Of a DNA stretch of 64,000 bases, positions 43,894 to 52,424 are shown one piece after another (the first letter of the stretch is position 1; every line of letters begins with the position of its first letter). This DNA comes from Halovulum dunhuangense. Its GTDB lineage: Bacteria > Pseudomonadota > Alphaproteobacteria > Rhodobacterales > Rhodobacteraceae. Under the pieces are notes generated by a model that worked only from the letters and a program-made list of their open reading frames with translations, did no database searches and was not told the origin of the DNA. The translations under genes were made by a program, and so were the position numbers. Location of the stretch: contig NZ_JABFBC010000002.1 in NCBI RefSeq assembly GCF_013093415.1, positions 186,001 to 250,000 of the forward strand, given 5' to 3'.

Positions 43894-44534
43894 GCGTCTC
43901 TCGCTTGTGCTGTGCCGGCGGCGGGCAGGCTGCCGCGCGCGGGCTTTCCGATCAGGCGGTCCATGGCGCGGCCCACCCGCACCAGATGCGCCGCCCGGCT
44001 TTCAGGGGTGGCCGTGTCCATGGAGTAATGCGCGGCGAATGCCGTCCGGCAGCGCCGGGCGCACAGAAGCCTGATGCCGCGCAGGATGGTCCGCCTGCCC
44101 GGCGCGCCCACGAACCAGGTCAACAGCCGCGAGGCGCCGCAGGTGGTAAAGCAGCCCAGCCGCTCGATATGGGTGAGCGTCGGGATGATGTCGCCCGTTT
44201 CGGGCAGGCGAAAGGCCACATCGGGCAGAAGCACCCGGTCGAGCCAGCCCTTCAGCGCCGCCGGCAGCCCGTACCACCAGGTCGGATAGACGAAGATCAG
44301 CGTGTCGCAGTCGCGCAGCGCCTGGATATGGGGGGCCAGCGGGCTGCCGGTCTGCGGCCCGTCGAGATAGCTGTCCCACTCGGCACGGCTGAGGACGGGG
44401 GGGAAATTCTCGGCATAGACGTCGATCACCCGGCACTCGGCACCGGCGGCCGTCAGCTTCGCGATCACCACGTCGCGCACGGCAGCGGTGAAGCTGTCGG
44501 GGCTGGGATGGCAATAGACGACCAAGGCTCGCAT
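43890..44534 (-). CDS. flavodoxin-fold NAD(P)H:quinone oxidoreductase-like protein
   Basis: A 214-residue protein of the NQO/MdaB (NADPH-dependent FMN/FAD reductase) group. The flavin-phosphate segment is VVYCHPSPDSFTAAV (about 4-18), and YPTWWYGLPAALKGWLDRV (about 77-95) is the family's flavin-contact helix. It is cytoplasmic and probably reduces a quinone or supplies reduced flavin. It lies directly downstream of a paralogue of similar size (stop and start adjacent at 44534), suggesting a heteromeric pair or gene duplication. Confidence 0.8.
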   Translation of the reverse strand: MRALVVYCHPSPDSFTAAVRDVVIAKLTAAGAECRVIDVYAENFPPVLSRAEWDSYLDGPQTGSPLAPHIQALRDCDTLIFVYPTWWYGLPAALKGWLDRVLLPDVAFRLPETGDIIPTLTHIERLGCFTTCGASRLLTWFVGAPGRRTILRGIRLLCARRCRTAFAAHYSMDTATPESRAAHLVRVGRAMDRLIGKPARGSLPAAGTAQARDA

Positions 44535-45115
44535 CAGAATTCCTGCATCTCGCGGGTGACGCGCCGGACGAAAGCCCCGCGCGCCGCGTCATCCGCCCGG
44601 TTCATGTCATAAAGCGCCAGATAGCGCATCTTGCGGGCCTGCGTCACATAGCGCAACGTCCGCTTGGTCAGCCTGCGCGGCGGATCGCCCGCGACGAAGG
44701 CCCTGACCCTGGTGCCGCCATAGGTGGTGACGGCGGCCACCTTGCGGATATTGGTCAGGTTCGGGCGTACATGGCCATCGACCAGCCGGAACGACACGCC
44801 GGGCAGGAACACCCGGTCGAAGAACCCCTTCAGGATCGCCGGGTAGCCGAAATTCCAGACCGGGTAGCACAGGACCAGCGCCTGCGCCCCGCGAAGCCGC
44901 TCGACATAGGATGCGACCGGGGCAGTGTTGGTGGCAAGGTCGTGGTAGCCTCGCCGTTCCCCGGCCGACAGGACCGGGTCGAAGCCTTCGGCGTAAAGGT
45001 CGCAGTCGTCCACCTCCCAGCCCCGGGCTGTCAGCGTCTCGACCACGGCACCGTGAAGCGCCGCGGCGAAGCTTTCACCACAGGGATGGGCATAAAGGAC
45101 GAGCGCGCGGGTCAT
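44534..45115 (-). CDS. flavodoxin-fold NAD(P)H oxidoreductase-like protein, paralogue
   Basis: A 193-residue homologue of the neighbouring gene, with VLYAHPCGESFAAALH (about 5-20) and CYPVWNFGYPAILKGFFDRVFLPG in parts (about 79-102). Same family, same likely chemistry. I chose ATG 45115 (MTRALVLYAHP), the natural start of the fold; 45124 is an in-frame alternative. It shares one base with the next gene's start. A long inverted repeat separates it from the FAD-oxidase gene upstream. Confidence 0.8.
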   Translation of the reverse strand: MTRALVLYAHPCGESFAAALHGAVVETLTARGWEVDDCDLYAEGFDPVLSAGERRGYHDLATNTAPVASYVERLRGAQALVLCYPVWNFGYPAILKGFFDRVFLPGVSFRLVDGHVRPNLTNIRKVAAVTTYGGTRVRAFVAGDPPRRLTKRTLRYVTQARKMRYLALYDMNRADDAARGAFVRRVTREMQEF

Positions 45116-45148
45116 GCGACGCACCCCGGACAGCCCCGCGCCACGCGC

Positions 45149-45200
45149 CCCGGCCCCGAGCCGGGGCCTTTCGCCGGCGGGGTCCCGGCTCGGGGCCGGG
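45149..45200. repeat. 17-bp inverted repeat, REP-like
   Basis: CCCGGCCCCGAGCCGGG (45149-45165) recurs as its exact reverse complement at 45184-45200, 18 bases apart. Each arm is itself partly self-complementary (GGCCCCG/CGGGGCC, GTCCCGG/CCGGGAC), giving alternative hairpins. It fills the gap between the FAD-oxidase stop (45216) and the oxidoreductase start (45115) and looks like an extragenic palindromic element. Confidence 0.6.
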
Positions 45201-45215
45201 ACAGGGTGCGCGTGA

Positions 45216-46616
45216 TCATTCGGCGGCCTTCATCCCCGGATAGGCGTAGACCCGGTCGTATTTGAAGTCCGGATCGTCCCAGGCGATCATCTTGCCGGGA
45301 TTGAGCAATCCCTTCGGATCCGCTTCCTTCTTGAAGCGCAGCTGGCGGTCGTCCACGGTCTGCCGCCCGCCTTCCTCAAGCGTGTAGCGGTGGGGGTTGA
45401 AGATCATGGCCCCCGCTTCCTCGTGGGCGCGGACGATCTCGTCCAGCCGCTCCTCGGTGGTGAACTTCACCAGGCTCAGGCCCGCAAAGATAACCTTGCC
45501 GCCCTCGCGCAGCACCTCGAGATGCTGGAGCACCTCGGGAGAGAACTTCTCGCGCATCTTCGCCACCAGCTCGCGGTGCCGCGGGAAGCCGTAGCGCACC
45601 TGAAGATAGGTGATCGACGGATCGACCTTGAGCGCGCGCAGCGTGGTATGGTTCCAGCCATATTCGAACACCGGGCCGGGGCCCCGCGCCCAGTCGTTGT
45701 CGTCCGAGCGGTAGATGATCCGCGCCCTTGGCCTGCGGCCCAGGAAGGTCAGGAATCCGTCCATCGAATGCGGCGCGACCATCAGGCCCACAAGATTGGT
45801 GGCGGGCTCGACATGAGGTTTCACGCGCTGGAAATAGTCATGCGCGATGGGGGCCTCGAACACGGTGGCAAGCTTGATGAGGATGCCGTCCTGGTTCGCC
45901 AGATCCTCGGCAAAGGCCATGGCATCGTCGAATTCGTCGGTGGCCACGAACATCTCGACCCAGTCATAGGCGGGGGCGAGCGGCATCTCGATCTCGCTGA
46001 TGATGCCGTTGGTGCCGTAGGCGTGGCTGACGCGGGCCAGTTCCTCGCCGCGGAATTCCAGCACGCGGGGCTCTTCCTCCATCGTGACCACGCGCAGGCG
46101 GATGATGTTGCCGAGGTCGCGCAAAGAGCCCCAGGTGCAGGAACCCACGCCGCCCGAGCCGCCGGCGATGAAGCCGCCGATCGTGGCCGTGGCCCAGGTC
46201 GAGGAGAACATCCGGATTTCCTGCCCCGAATGCGCCTTGGTGGCGGCGTCCAGGTCCTTCAGCAGGCAGCCCGGCTCGACGATCACGCGGCCGGGGTGGA
46301 TCTCCTTCACCGCGGCCATGTTGCGCATGTGCAGGACGCAGCCGCCCGCAAGCGGCATGGCCTGGCCGTAATTGCCGGTGCCCGCGCCGCGCGTCGTGAC
46401 GGGGACGTTGTGCCTGTAGCAGGTGCGCAGCACCTCGATCACCTCGGCCTCGGTCCTCGGGGCCACGGCGAAATCGCCTACCACATGATCCAGCCGCGCC
46501 TTCAGCACCGGCGAGTACCAGAAGAAGTCCCGGCTTTTCGCCTTGAGCGAGACCGGGTTCTCATCGAGTTCGAGATGGGCGAGCGCGGCCTTGGCGGCGG
46601 CTATGTCGGCGGTCAT
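45216..46616 (-). CDS. FAD-binding oxidase (PCMH/GlcD type)
   Basis: A 466-residue flavoprotein. The PCMH FAD domain has VTTRGAGTGNYGQAMPLAGG in parts (about 53-72), and GGFIAGGSGGVGSCTWGSLRD (about 125-145 in parts). The C-terminal segment FKKEADPKGLLNPGKM (about 428-443) is that of GlcD/D-lactate-dehydrogenase-type oxidases. It oxidises a hydroxy acid or similar compound in the cytoplasm. Coupled to the amidohydrolase gene upstream (4-base overlap). Confidence 0.85.
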   Translation of the reverse strand: MTADIAAAKAALAHLELDENPVSLKAKSRDFFWYSPVLKARLDHVVGDFAVAPRTEAEVIEVLRTCYRHNVPVTTRGAGTGNYGQAMPLAGGCVLHMRNMAAVKEIHPGRVIVEPGCLLKDLDAATKAHSGQEIRMFSSTWATATIGGFIAGGSGGVGSCTWGSLRDLGNIIRLRVVTMEEEPRVLEFRGEELARVSHAYGTNGIISEIEMPLAPAYDWVEMFVATDEFDDAMAFAEDLANQDGILIKLATVFEAPIAHDYFQRVKPHVEPATNLVGLMVAPHSMDGFLTFLGRRPRARIIYRSDDNDWARGPGPVFEYGWNHTTLRALKVDPSITYLQVRYGFPRHRELVAKMREKFSPEVLQHLEVLREGGKVIFAGLSLVKFTTEERLDEIVRAHEEAGAMIFNPHRYTLEEGGRQTVDDRQLRFKKEADPKGLLNPGKMIAWDDPDFKYDRVYAYPGMKAAE

Positions 46617-47884
46617 TTTCCCTCCATGAGATCGTCAAGCTCGGCATGGGCCGGCAGGGTGCGGTCGATGGCCCGCCCGCCGCGCACCACCACGCGGTCG
46701 GATTGCGGCCGGGCGAAGAACTCGGTCCAGCTGCGGGCGTTGAACAGGATGAAATCGGCGGGCTCGCCGAGCTTGCCGCAGGGCGCGAAGCCGCAGACAT
46801 CGGCGGGCGTCCTGTTCACCGAAAAGGCCCAGTCGCCGCGCGAATGATCCAGATGCCCGATCCGGGTCGCCTCGCGCAGCACCTCGACCAGGTCCATGTC
46901 GCCATAGGCGTAGAACGGATCCCGGGTGTTGTCGGACGCGAAGGACACCGGGATCCCCCGCGCCGCCATCTCGTGCACCAGCGTGATCCCGCGATACCGC
47001 GGGGTTCGGCCCGGCTGGCGGTCCTGAAGGTACAGGTTGCACATCGGCAGGCTGACCACGGCGATCCCCGCCTCGGCCACCAGGTCCAGCGTGTGGTCCG
47101 CCTCGGCCGGATCCTGCGTGGACAGCGAACAGCAGTGGCCCACCACCACCGGCGCATCGAAGCCGGTCTTCAGCACCGTCTCTGCGATCACCCGCAGCGT
47201 GGCAGAGGTCGGGTCCAGCGTCTCGTCCACATGGAAATCCACCGGCAGGCCGCGCGCGGAGGCCAGCTTCAGGACGGTCTCGACCCGGCGGGCGATGTCC
47301 GGGATCGGATAGGTCACAGCCCCCAGCACGCCGTCGAAGCGCTTCACCAGGTCGGCGGTATGGGCATAGGCGCCATCCTCGGTCACGTTGTCGGCCGCGA
47401 CCAGCGCGGCCGCCTGCAACTCGATCCGCCCGCGCCAGTCGGCCCGCACCTCGTCGAAAAGGGGCCAGGATATGTCGTCCTGCGGCGCGATGCTGTCGAG
47501 ATGGGTACGCACCGCGCGCGTGCCGTGGGCAAAGGCGCATTTCAGCGAGAACTCCATCCGCCGGCGCACGTCATCCGCGCTCCAGTTCGCGGCGCGGTCC
47601 CCGGCCACGGTGGTGAGCGCCCCCATGAAAGAGCCGTCGGGATTGGCCGCGCGCGGCCAGATATGGCCCTTGTCCAGATGGGTGTGCATGTCCACCCCAC
47701 AGGGCAGGACGATGGCGCCCTTCATGTCGAGGGTGGCATCGGCCGGCCCGTCGGCCAGCCGGCCATCCGCCACCGTCAGGGACAGGGGCGCGAAACCCGT
47801 GCCGGGCTGGCCCAGATAGCAGGCCGGGGTGCGCAGGTTCTTGAGCCGGAAGCGCCCGGCCTCCGGCAAGGTCACGAAATCCAA
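46613..47884 (-). CDS. cytosine-deaminase-like amidohydrolase
   Basis: A 423-residue metal-dependent hydrolase of the CodA type. Metal ligands are seen in DMHTHLDKGH (H67 and H69), VDFHVDETLD, GHCCSLS and SFASDNTRDPFYAYGDMDL. The layout fits cytosine/isoguanine/creatinine deaminases rather than dihydroorotases. Combined with creatininase, this suggests breakdown of a cyclic amidine or pyrimidine-like compound. It is 1 base after the permease gene and overlaps the oxidase gene. Confidence 0.8.
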   Translation of the reverse strand: MDFVTLPEAGRFRLKNLRTPACYLGQPGTGFAPLSLTVADGRLADGPADATLDMKGAIVLPCGVDMHTHLDKGHIWPRAANPDGSFMGALTTVAGDRAANWSADDVRRRMEFSLKCAFAHGTRAVRTHLDSIAPQDDISWPLFDEVRADWRGRIELQAAALVAADNVTEDGAYAHTADLVKRFDGVLGAVTYPIPDIARRVETVLKLASARGLPVDFHVDETLDPTSATLRVIAETVLKTGFDAPVVVGHCCSLSTQDPAEADHTLDLVAEAGIAVVSLPMCNLYLQDRQPGRTPRYRGITLVHEMAARGIPVSFASDNTRDPFYAYGDMDLVEVLREATRIGHLDHSRGDWAFSVNRTPADVCGFAPCGKLGEPADFILFNARSWTEFFARPQSDRVVVRGGRAIDRTLPAHAELDDLMEGK

Positions 47885-47885
47885 G

Positions 47886-48758
47886 TCAGACCTCTCGCTT
47901 GATGGCGCTCTCGTGCCATTTGTGAAGCAGCATGTGCGACAGGAAACTGAGGCAGGCGAAGATCACGACCCCGGTCGCGGCAATCAGGATCAGCGCCGCG
48001 AACATGCGCGGGATGTTCAGCCGGTAGCCCGCCTCGAGGATGGTGAAGGCAAGGCCCGAGCCGATGCCGCCCGTTCCTGCCACATATTCCGCGACAACCG
48101 CGCCGATCAGCGCAAGCCCGCCCGCGATGCGCAGGCCGCCCAGGAAATAGGGCAGCGCCGAGGGCAGTTGCAGGTAGCGCAGCCGCTGCCAGCGGGTCGC
48201 GCCGTAGATGCGGAACAGGTCGCGCAGGTTGTGATCGGCCGAATTCAGCCCGAGCGTGGTGTTGGACAGCACCGGGAAGAAGGCGACGATCCAGGCGCAG
48301 ATCAGCAGGCCCGCGATCTTGCTGTCCACATAGATGAAGATCAGCGGCGCGATCGACACGATGGGCGTGACCTGAAGGATGACCGCATAGGGATAGAACG
48401 ACATCTCTACGAAGCGGGACTGGGTGAACAGCACCGCCAGCCCCACGCCGCCCACGACCGCGATGAGCAGCGCCAGCAGCGTGATCTGCAACGTGACCAG
48501 CAGCGCGTCGAACAGCAGCGCCCAGTCCTCGAGCAGCGTCTCGAACACCAGAAGCGGGCCGGGCAGGATGTAATGCGGGATGCCGTTCAGCGTGACGACC
48601 AGGTGCCAGGCCAGCACGCTCAGCGCCATGACGATGGCGGGCAACGCCCATTTCGCGATGCGGTTCACCCTGGCCCGGCGCAGGCGGTCCTGTTCCTCGC
48701 GGTCGATGCGGGCGTCGATGGCGTCGGCGGCGGCGGGCCGCGTCTCGGCAAGGGTCAT
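47886..48758 (-). CDS. ABC permease (SsuC/ThiX type)
   Basis: A 290-residue inner-membrane protein with six membrane spans and the EAA-type loop (RIYGATRWQRLRYLQLPSALPY in parts, about 185-206). It is of the nitrate/sulfonate/taurine/pyrimidine-precursor importer type. Start ATG 48758 overlaps the ATPase stop by 4 bases. It works with the ATPase and binding protein encoded just upstream. Confidence 0.9.
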   Translation of the reverse strand: MTLAETRPAAADAIDARIDREEQDRLRRARVNRIAKWALPAIVMALSVLAWHLVVTLNGIPHYILPGPLLVFETLLEDWALLFDALLVTLQITLLALLIAVVGGVGLAVLFTQSRFVEMSFYPYAVILQVTPIVSIAPLIFIYVDSKIAGLLICAWIVAFFPVLSNTTLGLNSADHNLRDLFRIYGATRWQRLRYLQLPSALPYFLGGLRIAGGLALIGAVVAEYVAGTGGIGSGLAFTILEAGYRLNIPRMFAALILIAATGVVIFACLSFLSHMLLHKWHESAIKREV

Positions 48759-49522
48759 GCGGCTTCTCCCATCGCTTCGTGCAGCGCGTCCGAGGCGGCG
48801 CGCGTATAGGCGGCGTACTCGACCGAGGTGCGGAACACGTCGTCGCGCGGATAGGGCGCATCGACCTGCAACTCGCGGATCACGCGGCCCGGACGCGCGG
48901 CCATGATCACGATGCGGTCGGACAGGAACACGCTCTCGAACACCGAATGGGTCACGAAGATCACCGTGCAGCCGATCTTTGCCTTCATCTCCAGCAGGTC
49001 GTTGTTCAGCTTGAAGCGGGTGATCTCGTCAAGCGCGGCGAACGGCTCGTCCATCAGGATCAGCTTCGGATGCGTGACCAGCGCACGGGCGATCGAGACG
49101 CGCATCTTCATGCCACCCGACAGCTCGCGCGGGTAGGACTTCGCGAATTTCTCCAGCCCCACCAGCCGCAGCGTGTCCATGATCTCGTCGCGCACGGCGT
49201 ATTTCGTGGCACCCCGCAGGCGCAGCGGCAGCCAGACATTGTCCTCGACCGTGGCCCAGGGCATCAGCGTCGGTTCCTGGAACACCACGCCCAGCGCCCC
49301 CTCGTCCTGCGCCTGTTCCCAGCGGATCCGGCCCGAGGTCGGATGCGAGAGCCCCGCGATCAGCCTGAGCGCGGTGGACTTGCCGCATCCCGACGGACCC
49401 AGAAGCGAGATGAAATCCCCCTCGCGCACGTCGAGCGACATGTCCCGCAGCGCCACCACGTCGCCTGCGAACACCTTGTCCACGCCGCGCAGCGACAGAA
49501 GCGTTCTTGCCTGTTCGTTCAC
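48755..49522 (-). CDS. ABC ATPase (SsuB/TauB/ThiZ type)
   Basis: A 255-residue ATPase with Walker A (GPSGCGKST), Q-loop VVFQEPTLMPW, signature LSGGMKMRVSIARAL and Walker B LILMDEPFAALD. GTG 49522 is the start, preceded by GGGGAT; no upstream frame is protein-like because the sequence there belongs to the intercistronic stem-loop. It drives the importer with the permease and the SBP. Confidence 0.9.
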   Translation of the reverse strand: MNEQARTLLSLRGVDKVFAGDVVALRDMSLDVREGDFISLLGPSGCGKSTALRLIAGLSHPTSGRIRWEQAQDEGALGVVFQEPTLMPWATVEDNVWLPLRLRGATKYAVRDEIMDTLRLVGLEKFAKSYPRELSGGMKMRVSIARALVTHPKLILMDEPFAALDEITRFKLNNDLLEMKAKIGCTVIFVTHSVFESVFLSDRIVIMAARPGRVIRELQVDAPYPRDDVFRTSVEYAAYTRAASDALHEAMGEAA

Positions 49523-49544
49523 CTGAAATCCCCTTTGCGGGCGG

Positions 49545-49570
49545 GGCGGGCGCCATGTCGGGCGCCCGCC
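49545..49570 (-). terminator. intercistronic stem-loop after the binding-protein gene
   Basis: GGCGGGCGCC (49545-49554) and GGCGCCCGCC (49561-49570) form a perfect 10-bp stem with a 6-base loop, 15 bases past the binding-protein stop and before the ATPase start. Third example in the window of a strong stem between a binding-protein gene and its membrane or ATPase partners. Confidence 0.6.
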
Positions 49571-49584
49571 GGTCTGGTCCGGAC

Positions 49585-50586
49585 TTACGGCTTCAGATCC
49601 ATGCCCACGCCCTTGTTCACGAAGTCGAGCGTGTAGGTCGCCGAATAGTCGAGATCCGCCGGAACCACGCCGGCGGCGACCATCTTGTCGTAGAAGTCCC
49701 GGATCGACTCGTCGGTCATGGCGCCGATGCCCAGCGTCAGCGCGTCGCCGCTGTCGGCGATGCCGTATTCCTTCATCTTCTCGATGGCGAAGGCGATCTT
49801 GTCGTCGGTCATCTCGGGGTTGTCGCGCTTGATAAGGTCGTTGGCGGCGGTGTTGTCCCCGTAGAGATAGTTGTACCAGCCCTTGATCGAGCCATCGACG
49901 AAGCACTGCACCACCTCGGGGCTTTCCTCGATGGTCCGGGCCATCGTCTCGATCGTGGTGGCGTAGGACGAAAAGCCCGCATCCGCGATCAGGAACACGT
50001 TGGGGGTGAAGCCGCCCTCCTTCTCGATCACATAGGGCTCGGACGACAGGTAGCCCTGCATCCCCGTGCGCTTGTCGGCAAGGAACGGCGCGGGGTTGAA
50101 CGTGTAGGGTACGCGCTGCTCGGCGGTGAAGCCCCAGGCGTCGATCATCCACTGGTAATAGGTCTGGTAGCCGTTGTCGCCGATCAGCAGCGTCAGGTCC
50201 TTCAGCTCTTCCCAGGTGTCGGCCTCGCCGGGATGGGCGACGATCACCTGCGGGTGCTTCTGGAAGATGGCCGCCACGGTCACGACGGGGATGTTTTCCT
50301 GCGCCGCGTTGAACGGGCCCAGCAGGTCGCCGCCCATGTGGAAGTCGATCCGCCCCGCCAGCATCAGCGCGCGGTTGTTCACCTGCGGGCCGCCCGGCAC
50401 GATGGTCACATCGAGCCCGCACTCGGCATAGGTGCCATCCGCGACGGACTGGTAGAAGCCGCCATGCTCGGCCTGCGCCAGCCAGTTGGTGCCGTAGGAC
50501 ACCGGCACGAGATCCTGCGCCTGCGCGGCCAGCGCGCTTCCCAGGATGGAACCGGCCATCAGGCCGGCAAGAACGGTGCGAGTCAT
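49585..50586 (-). CDS. ABC solute-binding protein (NMT1/THI5-like)
   Basis: A 333-residue exported protein with a Sec leader (TRTVLAGLMAGSILGSALAAQA, cleavage near residue 23). The mature start VPVSYGTNWLAQAEHGGFYQS (in parts) and VNNRALMLAGRIDFHMGGDLL are typical of the NMT1/THI5-like group that binds pyrimidine, riboflavin or sulfonate-type ligands. It is the first gene of the operon. ATG 50586 has a GGAGGT site. It is divergent from the RidA gene across 229 bases. Confidence 0.85.
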   Translation of the reverse strand: MTRTVLAGLMAGSILGSALAAQAQDLVPVSYGTNWLAQAEHGGFYQSVADGTYAECGLDVTIVPGGPQVNNRALMLAGRIDFHMGGDLLGPFNAAQENIPVVTVAAIFQKHPQVIVAHPGEADTWEELKDLTLLIGDNGYQTYYQWMIDAWGFTAEQRVPYTFNPAPFLADKRTGMQGYLSSEPYVIEKEGGFTPNVFLIADAGFSSYATTIETMARTIEESPEVVQCFVDGSIKGWYNYLYGDNTAANDLIKRDNPEMTDDKIAFAIEKMKEYGIADSGDALTLGIGAMTDESIRDFYDKMVAAGVVPADLDYSATYTLDFVNKGVGMDLKP

Positions 50587-50815
50587 GTTACCTCCACAGT
50601 GGAATCCCCGGGGGCCCACAATCATCCCGGACCCGTTCGCGCACAAGAATTTCGCATATCGCAGGAAAGGGAAACAGGCAAAGCCCCGAAAATGACCAAC
50701 CGGCGCAGCATCTGCCCGTATTATCGACAGAAGATGGACAAGAGCGCGGCATCGGATTGCCAAACCGCACGCCGACGGGGCAGTCTGCGCCCGCCCGCCA
50801 ACCCGCAGGACCACC

Positions 50816-51208
50816 ATGAAAGCGCATACGCCCGCAACGATCCGCCCGCCCTTCGCCCGCTATTCCCACGCGGTCGAGGTGCCCGCCGGCCACCGGCTGA
50901 TCCTGCTCTCGGGCCAGCTCGGCATCGCGCCCGACGACCACATCCCCGAGGGTGCGGGCGCGCAGGCGGATCTGTGCTTTGCCAATATCGACGCGATCCT
51001 CGCCTCGGCCGGGGCCGACCGCGACGCCATCGTACGGGTGAACGCCTATGTCACCGACCGCGCGCATCTGGCCGACTACATGGCGGCGCGCGACCGCTAT
51101 CTGGGGCAGGTCACGCCGCCGCCCGCCTCGACGCTGATGATCGTCTCGGGCTTCGCGCGCGAGATCTTCAAGGTCGAGATCGAGGTGCTGGCAGCCCTTC
51201 CCGGCTGA
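50816..51208 (+). CDS. RidA/YjgF-family protein
   Basis: A 130-residue RidA-like protein (ILLSGQLGIAPDDHIPEG, about 29-46; the conserved Arg is in the RVNAYVTDRAHL segment about 75-86). RidA proteins hydrolyse reactive enamine/imine intermediates; related Rid groups occur in pyrimidine and amine catabolism. Divergent from the operon of binding protein, deaminase-like and creatininase genes, with which it shares a promoter region of 229 bases. This context supports an imine-hydrolase role in that pathway. Convergent with the metzincin gene, 4 bases apart. Confidence 0.8.
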   Translation: MKAHTPATIRPPFARYSHAVEVPAGHRLILLSGQLGIAPDDHIPEGAGAQADLCFANIDAILASAGADRDAIVRVNAYVTDRAHLADYMAARDRYLGQVTPPPASTLMIVSGFAREIFKVEIEVLAALPG

Positions 51209-51212
51209 GACC

Positions 51213-52235
51213 TCAGGCGATGGCCAGTCCCTGGTCGACCGCGTAGCCCATGTCCGCCAGCGAGGCCGTGGTCAGTTCTGTCAGGATGCCGGCATCGTTC
51301 AGGTAGGGCGTCATCAGCTCGTCCCCGAACGTGCCCTCGTCCCAGTGACCGCCGGGGGCAAGGGTGCCATCATCGAGCATCACGACCTCGATCGGCACGC
51401 CGTCCACATCCGCCAGCGACGCCCAGCCATCGGCCTGCTGGCCGGCATCGGACCCGAGCCAGTCGACATAGACCGCAAGCGCCTGCGCACCGGTATAGGC
51501 CCAGCCGGTCGGCCCGTCGCTTTCGGCCACCAGCCCGAAGCTGTCCCACAGCGTGCCCACTCCCAGCACATGCAGCATCTCGTGCAGCACCACCTCGTCC
51601 CAGAGCCCGGCATCGTCGAGCCAGAGCGCATCGGCCGTGTCGAAGGCCATCAGCCCCTGGTAGGGCAGGTCGCGCGCGGTCGGCACATAGGGGCCGCCAT
51701 AGCCCAGAACGCCGCCCACACCGTCCATTTCCTCCAGCGAGGCGCTGATCCGCAGGTCGTCGATCTGCACGAAAGAGCCGGTGCCGGGGTAGTAGGTCAG
51801 GATGTTGCCAAGCCCCTGGAGCACCAGGTCGCTCAGGAACTCGGCCGCGTCGATGAACTCCTGTTGCAGATCGACGGTCCAGCCGGTGCCGAAGAAATCG
51901 ATCTGGATGTTGTAGGTGTCGGTGCGCCCGCGGTCCTTGTCGCCCGAGACGTAGCCGGTCAGGACCGATCCGCCGCCGCCATCCGCGCCGCCGCCCCCGT
52001 CGCCGCCATCGGAACCGCCCGGCCGTCCCTTCTCGCCGCCCTTGGCTGCTTCGATGACGGGCGTCCCCGGATCGGGCTCTGCCCAGGGCGCGCCCGGCGC
52101 CATCTCCGCGCGAGTCCGGTCCGCGCCGGACGCAGCCCCGCCGAACAGGCGCAGCCCGCTTTCAAGGCGGAACTCGAAAATGTCGGCGTCGCCTTCGTTG
52201 TCGTCAAGGAATTCGGAAATCGTCAGGATTGTCAC
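51213..52235 (-). CDS. leishmanolysin-like metzincin metalloprotease
   Basis: A 340-residue protein. The zinc motif HEMLHVLGVG has H218, E219 and H222; the third His, H297 (GGHWDEG), and the Met-turn M308 (ELMTPYL) follow at the distance of leishmanolysin-type metzincins, where an insertion splits the motif. There is no Sec leader; residues 70-90 are a Gly/Ser/Asp-rich linker and the N-terminus is acidic. This suggests export by another route such as type I secretion. It resembles short bacterial secreted peptidases. It stands alone with no secretion genes nearby. Confidence 0.75.
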   Translation of the reverse strand: MTILTISEFLDDNEGDADIFEFRLESGLRLFGGAASGADRTRAEMAPGAPWAEPDPGTPVIEAAKGGEKGRPGGSDGGDGGGGADGGGGSVLTGYVSGDKDRGRTDTYNIQIDFFGTGWTVDLQQEFIDAAEFLSDLVLQGLGNILTYYPGTGSFVQIDDLRISASLEEMDGVGGVLGYGGPYVPTARDLPYQGLMAFDTADALWLDDAGLWDEVVLHEMLHVLGVGTLWDSFGLVAESDGPTGWAYTGAQALAVYVDWLGSDAGQQADGWASLADVDGVPIEVVMLDDGTLAPGGHWDEGTFGDELMTPYLNDAGILTELTTASLADMGYAVDQGLAIA

Positions 52236-52424
52236 CGCGGCCCCCTATTGCAAGATCGACAATCATTACTGCGGAACAGGCCGCATGTTGCTGATGAATA
52301 GCGCAGAAACGGCGTTCGATCCAACGTTTCCGACCCCGTGCGGCTTGCCAGATGCCGCTGGCAGATCCGTTGCGCGCGGATTACCCTGCGCTTCCATGGA
52401 CTTGCCATCAGGAACCGCGCAACG

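Noticed and set aside
45390-46847. 485-codon open frame on the plus strand
   Set aside because: Antisense shadow of the FAD oxidase.
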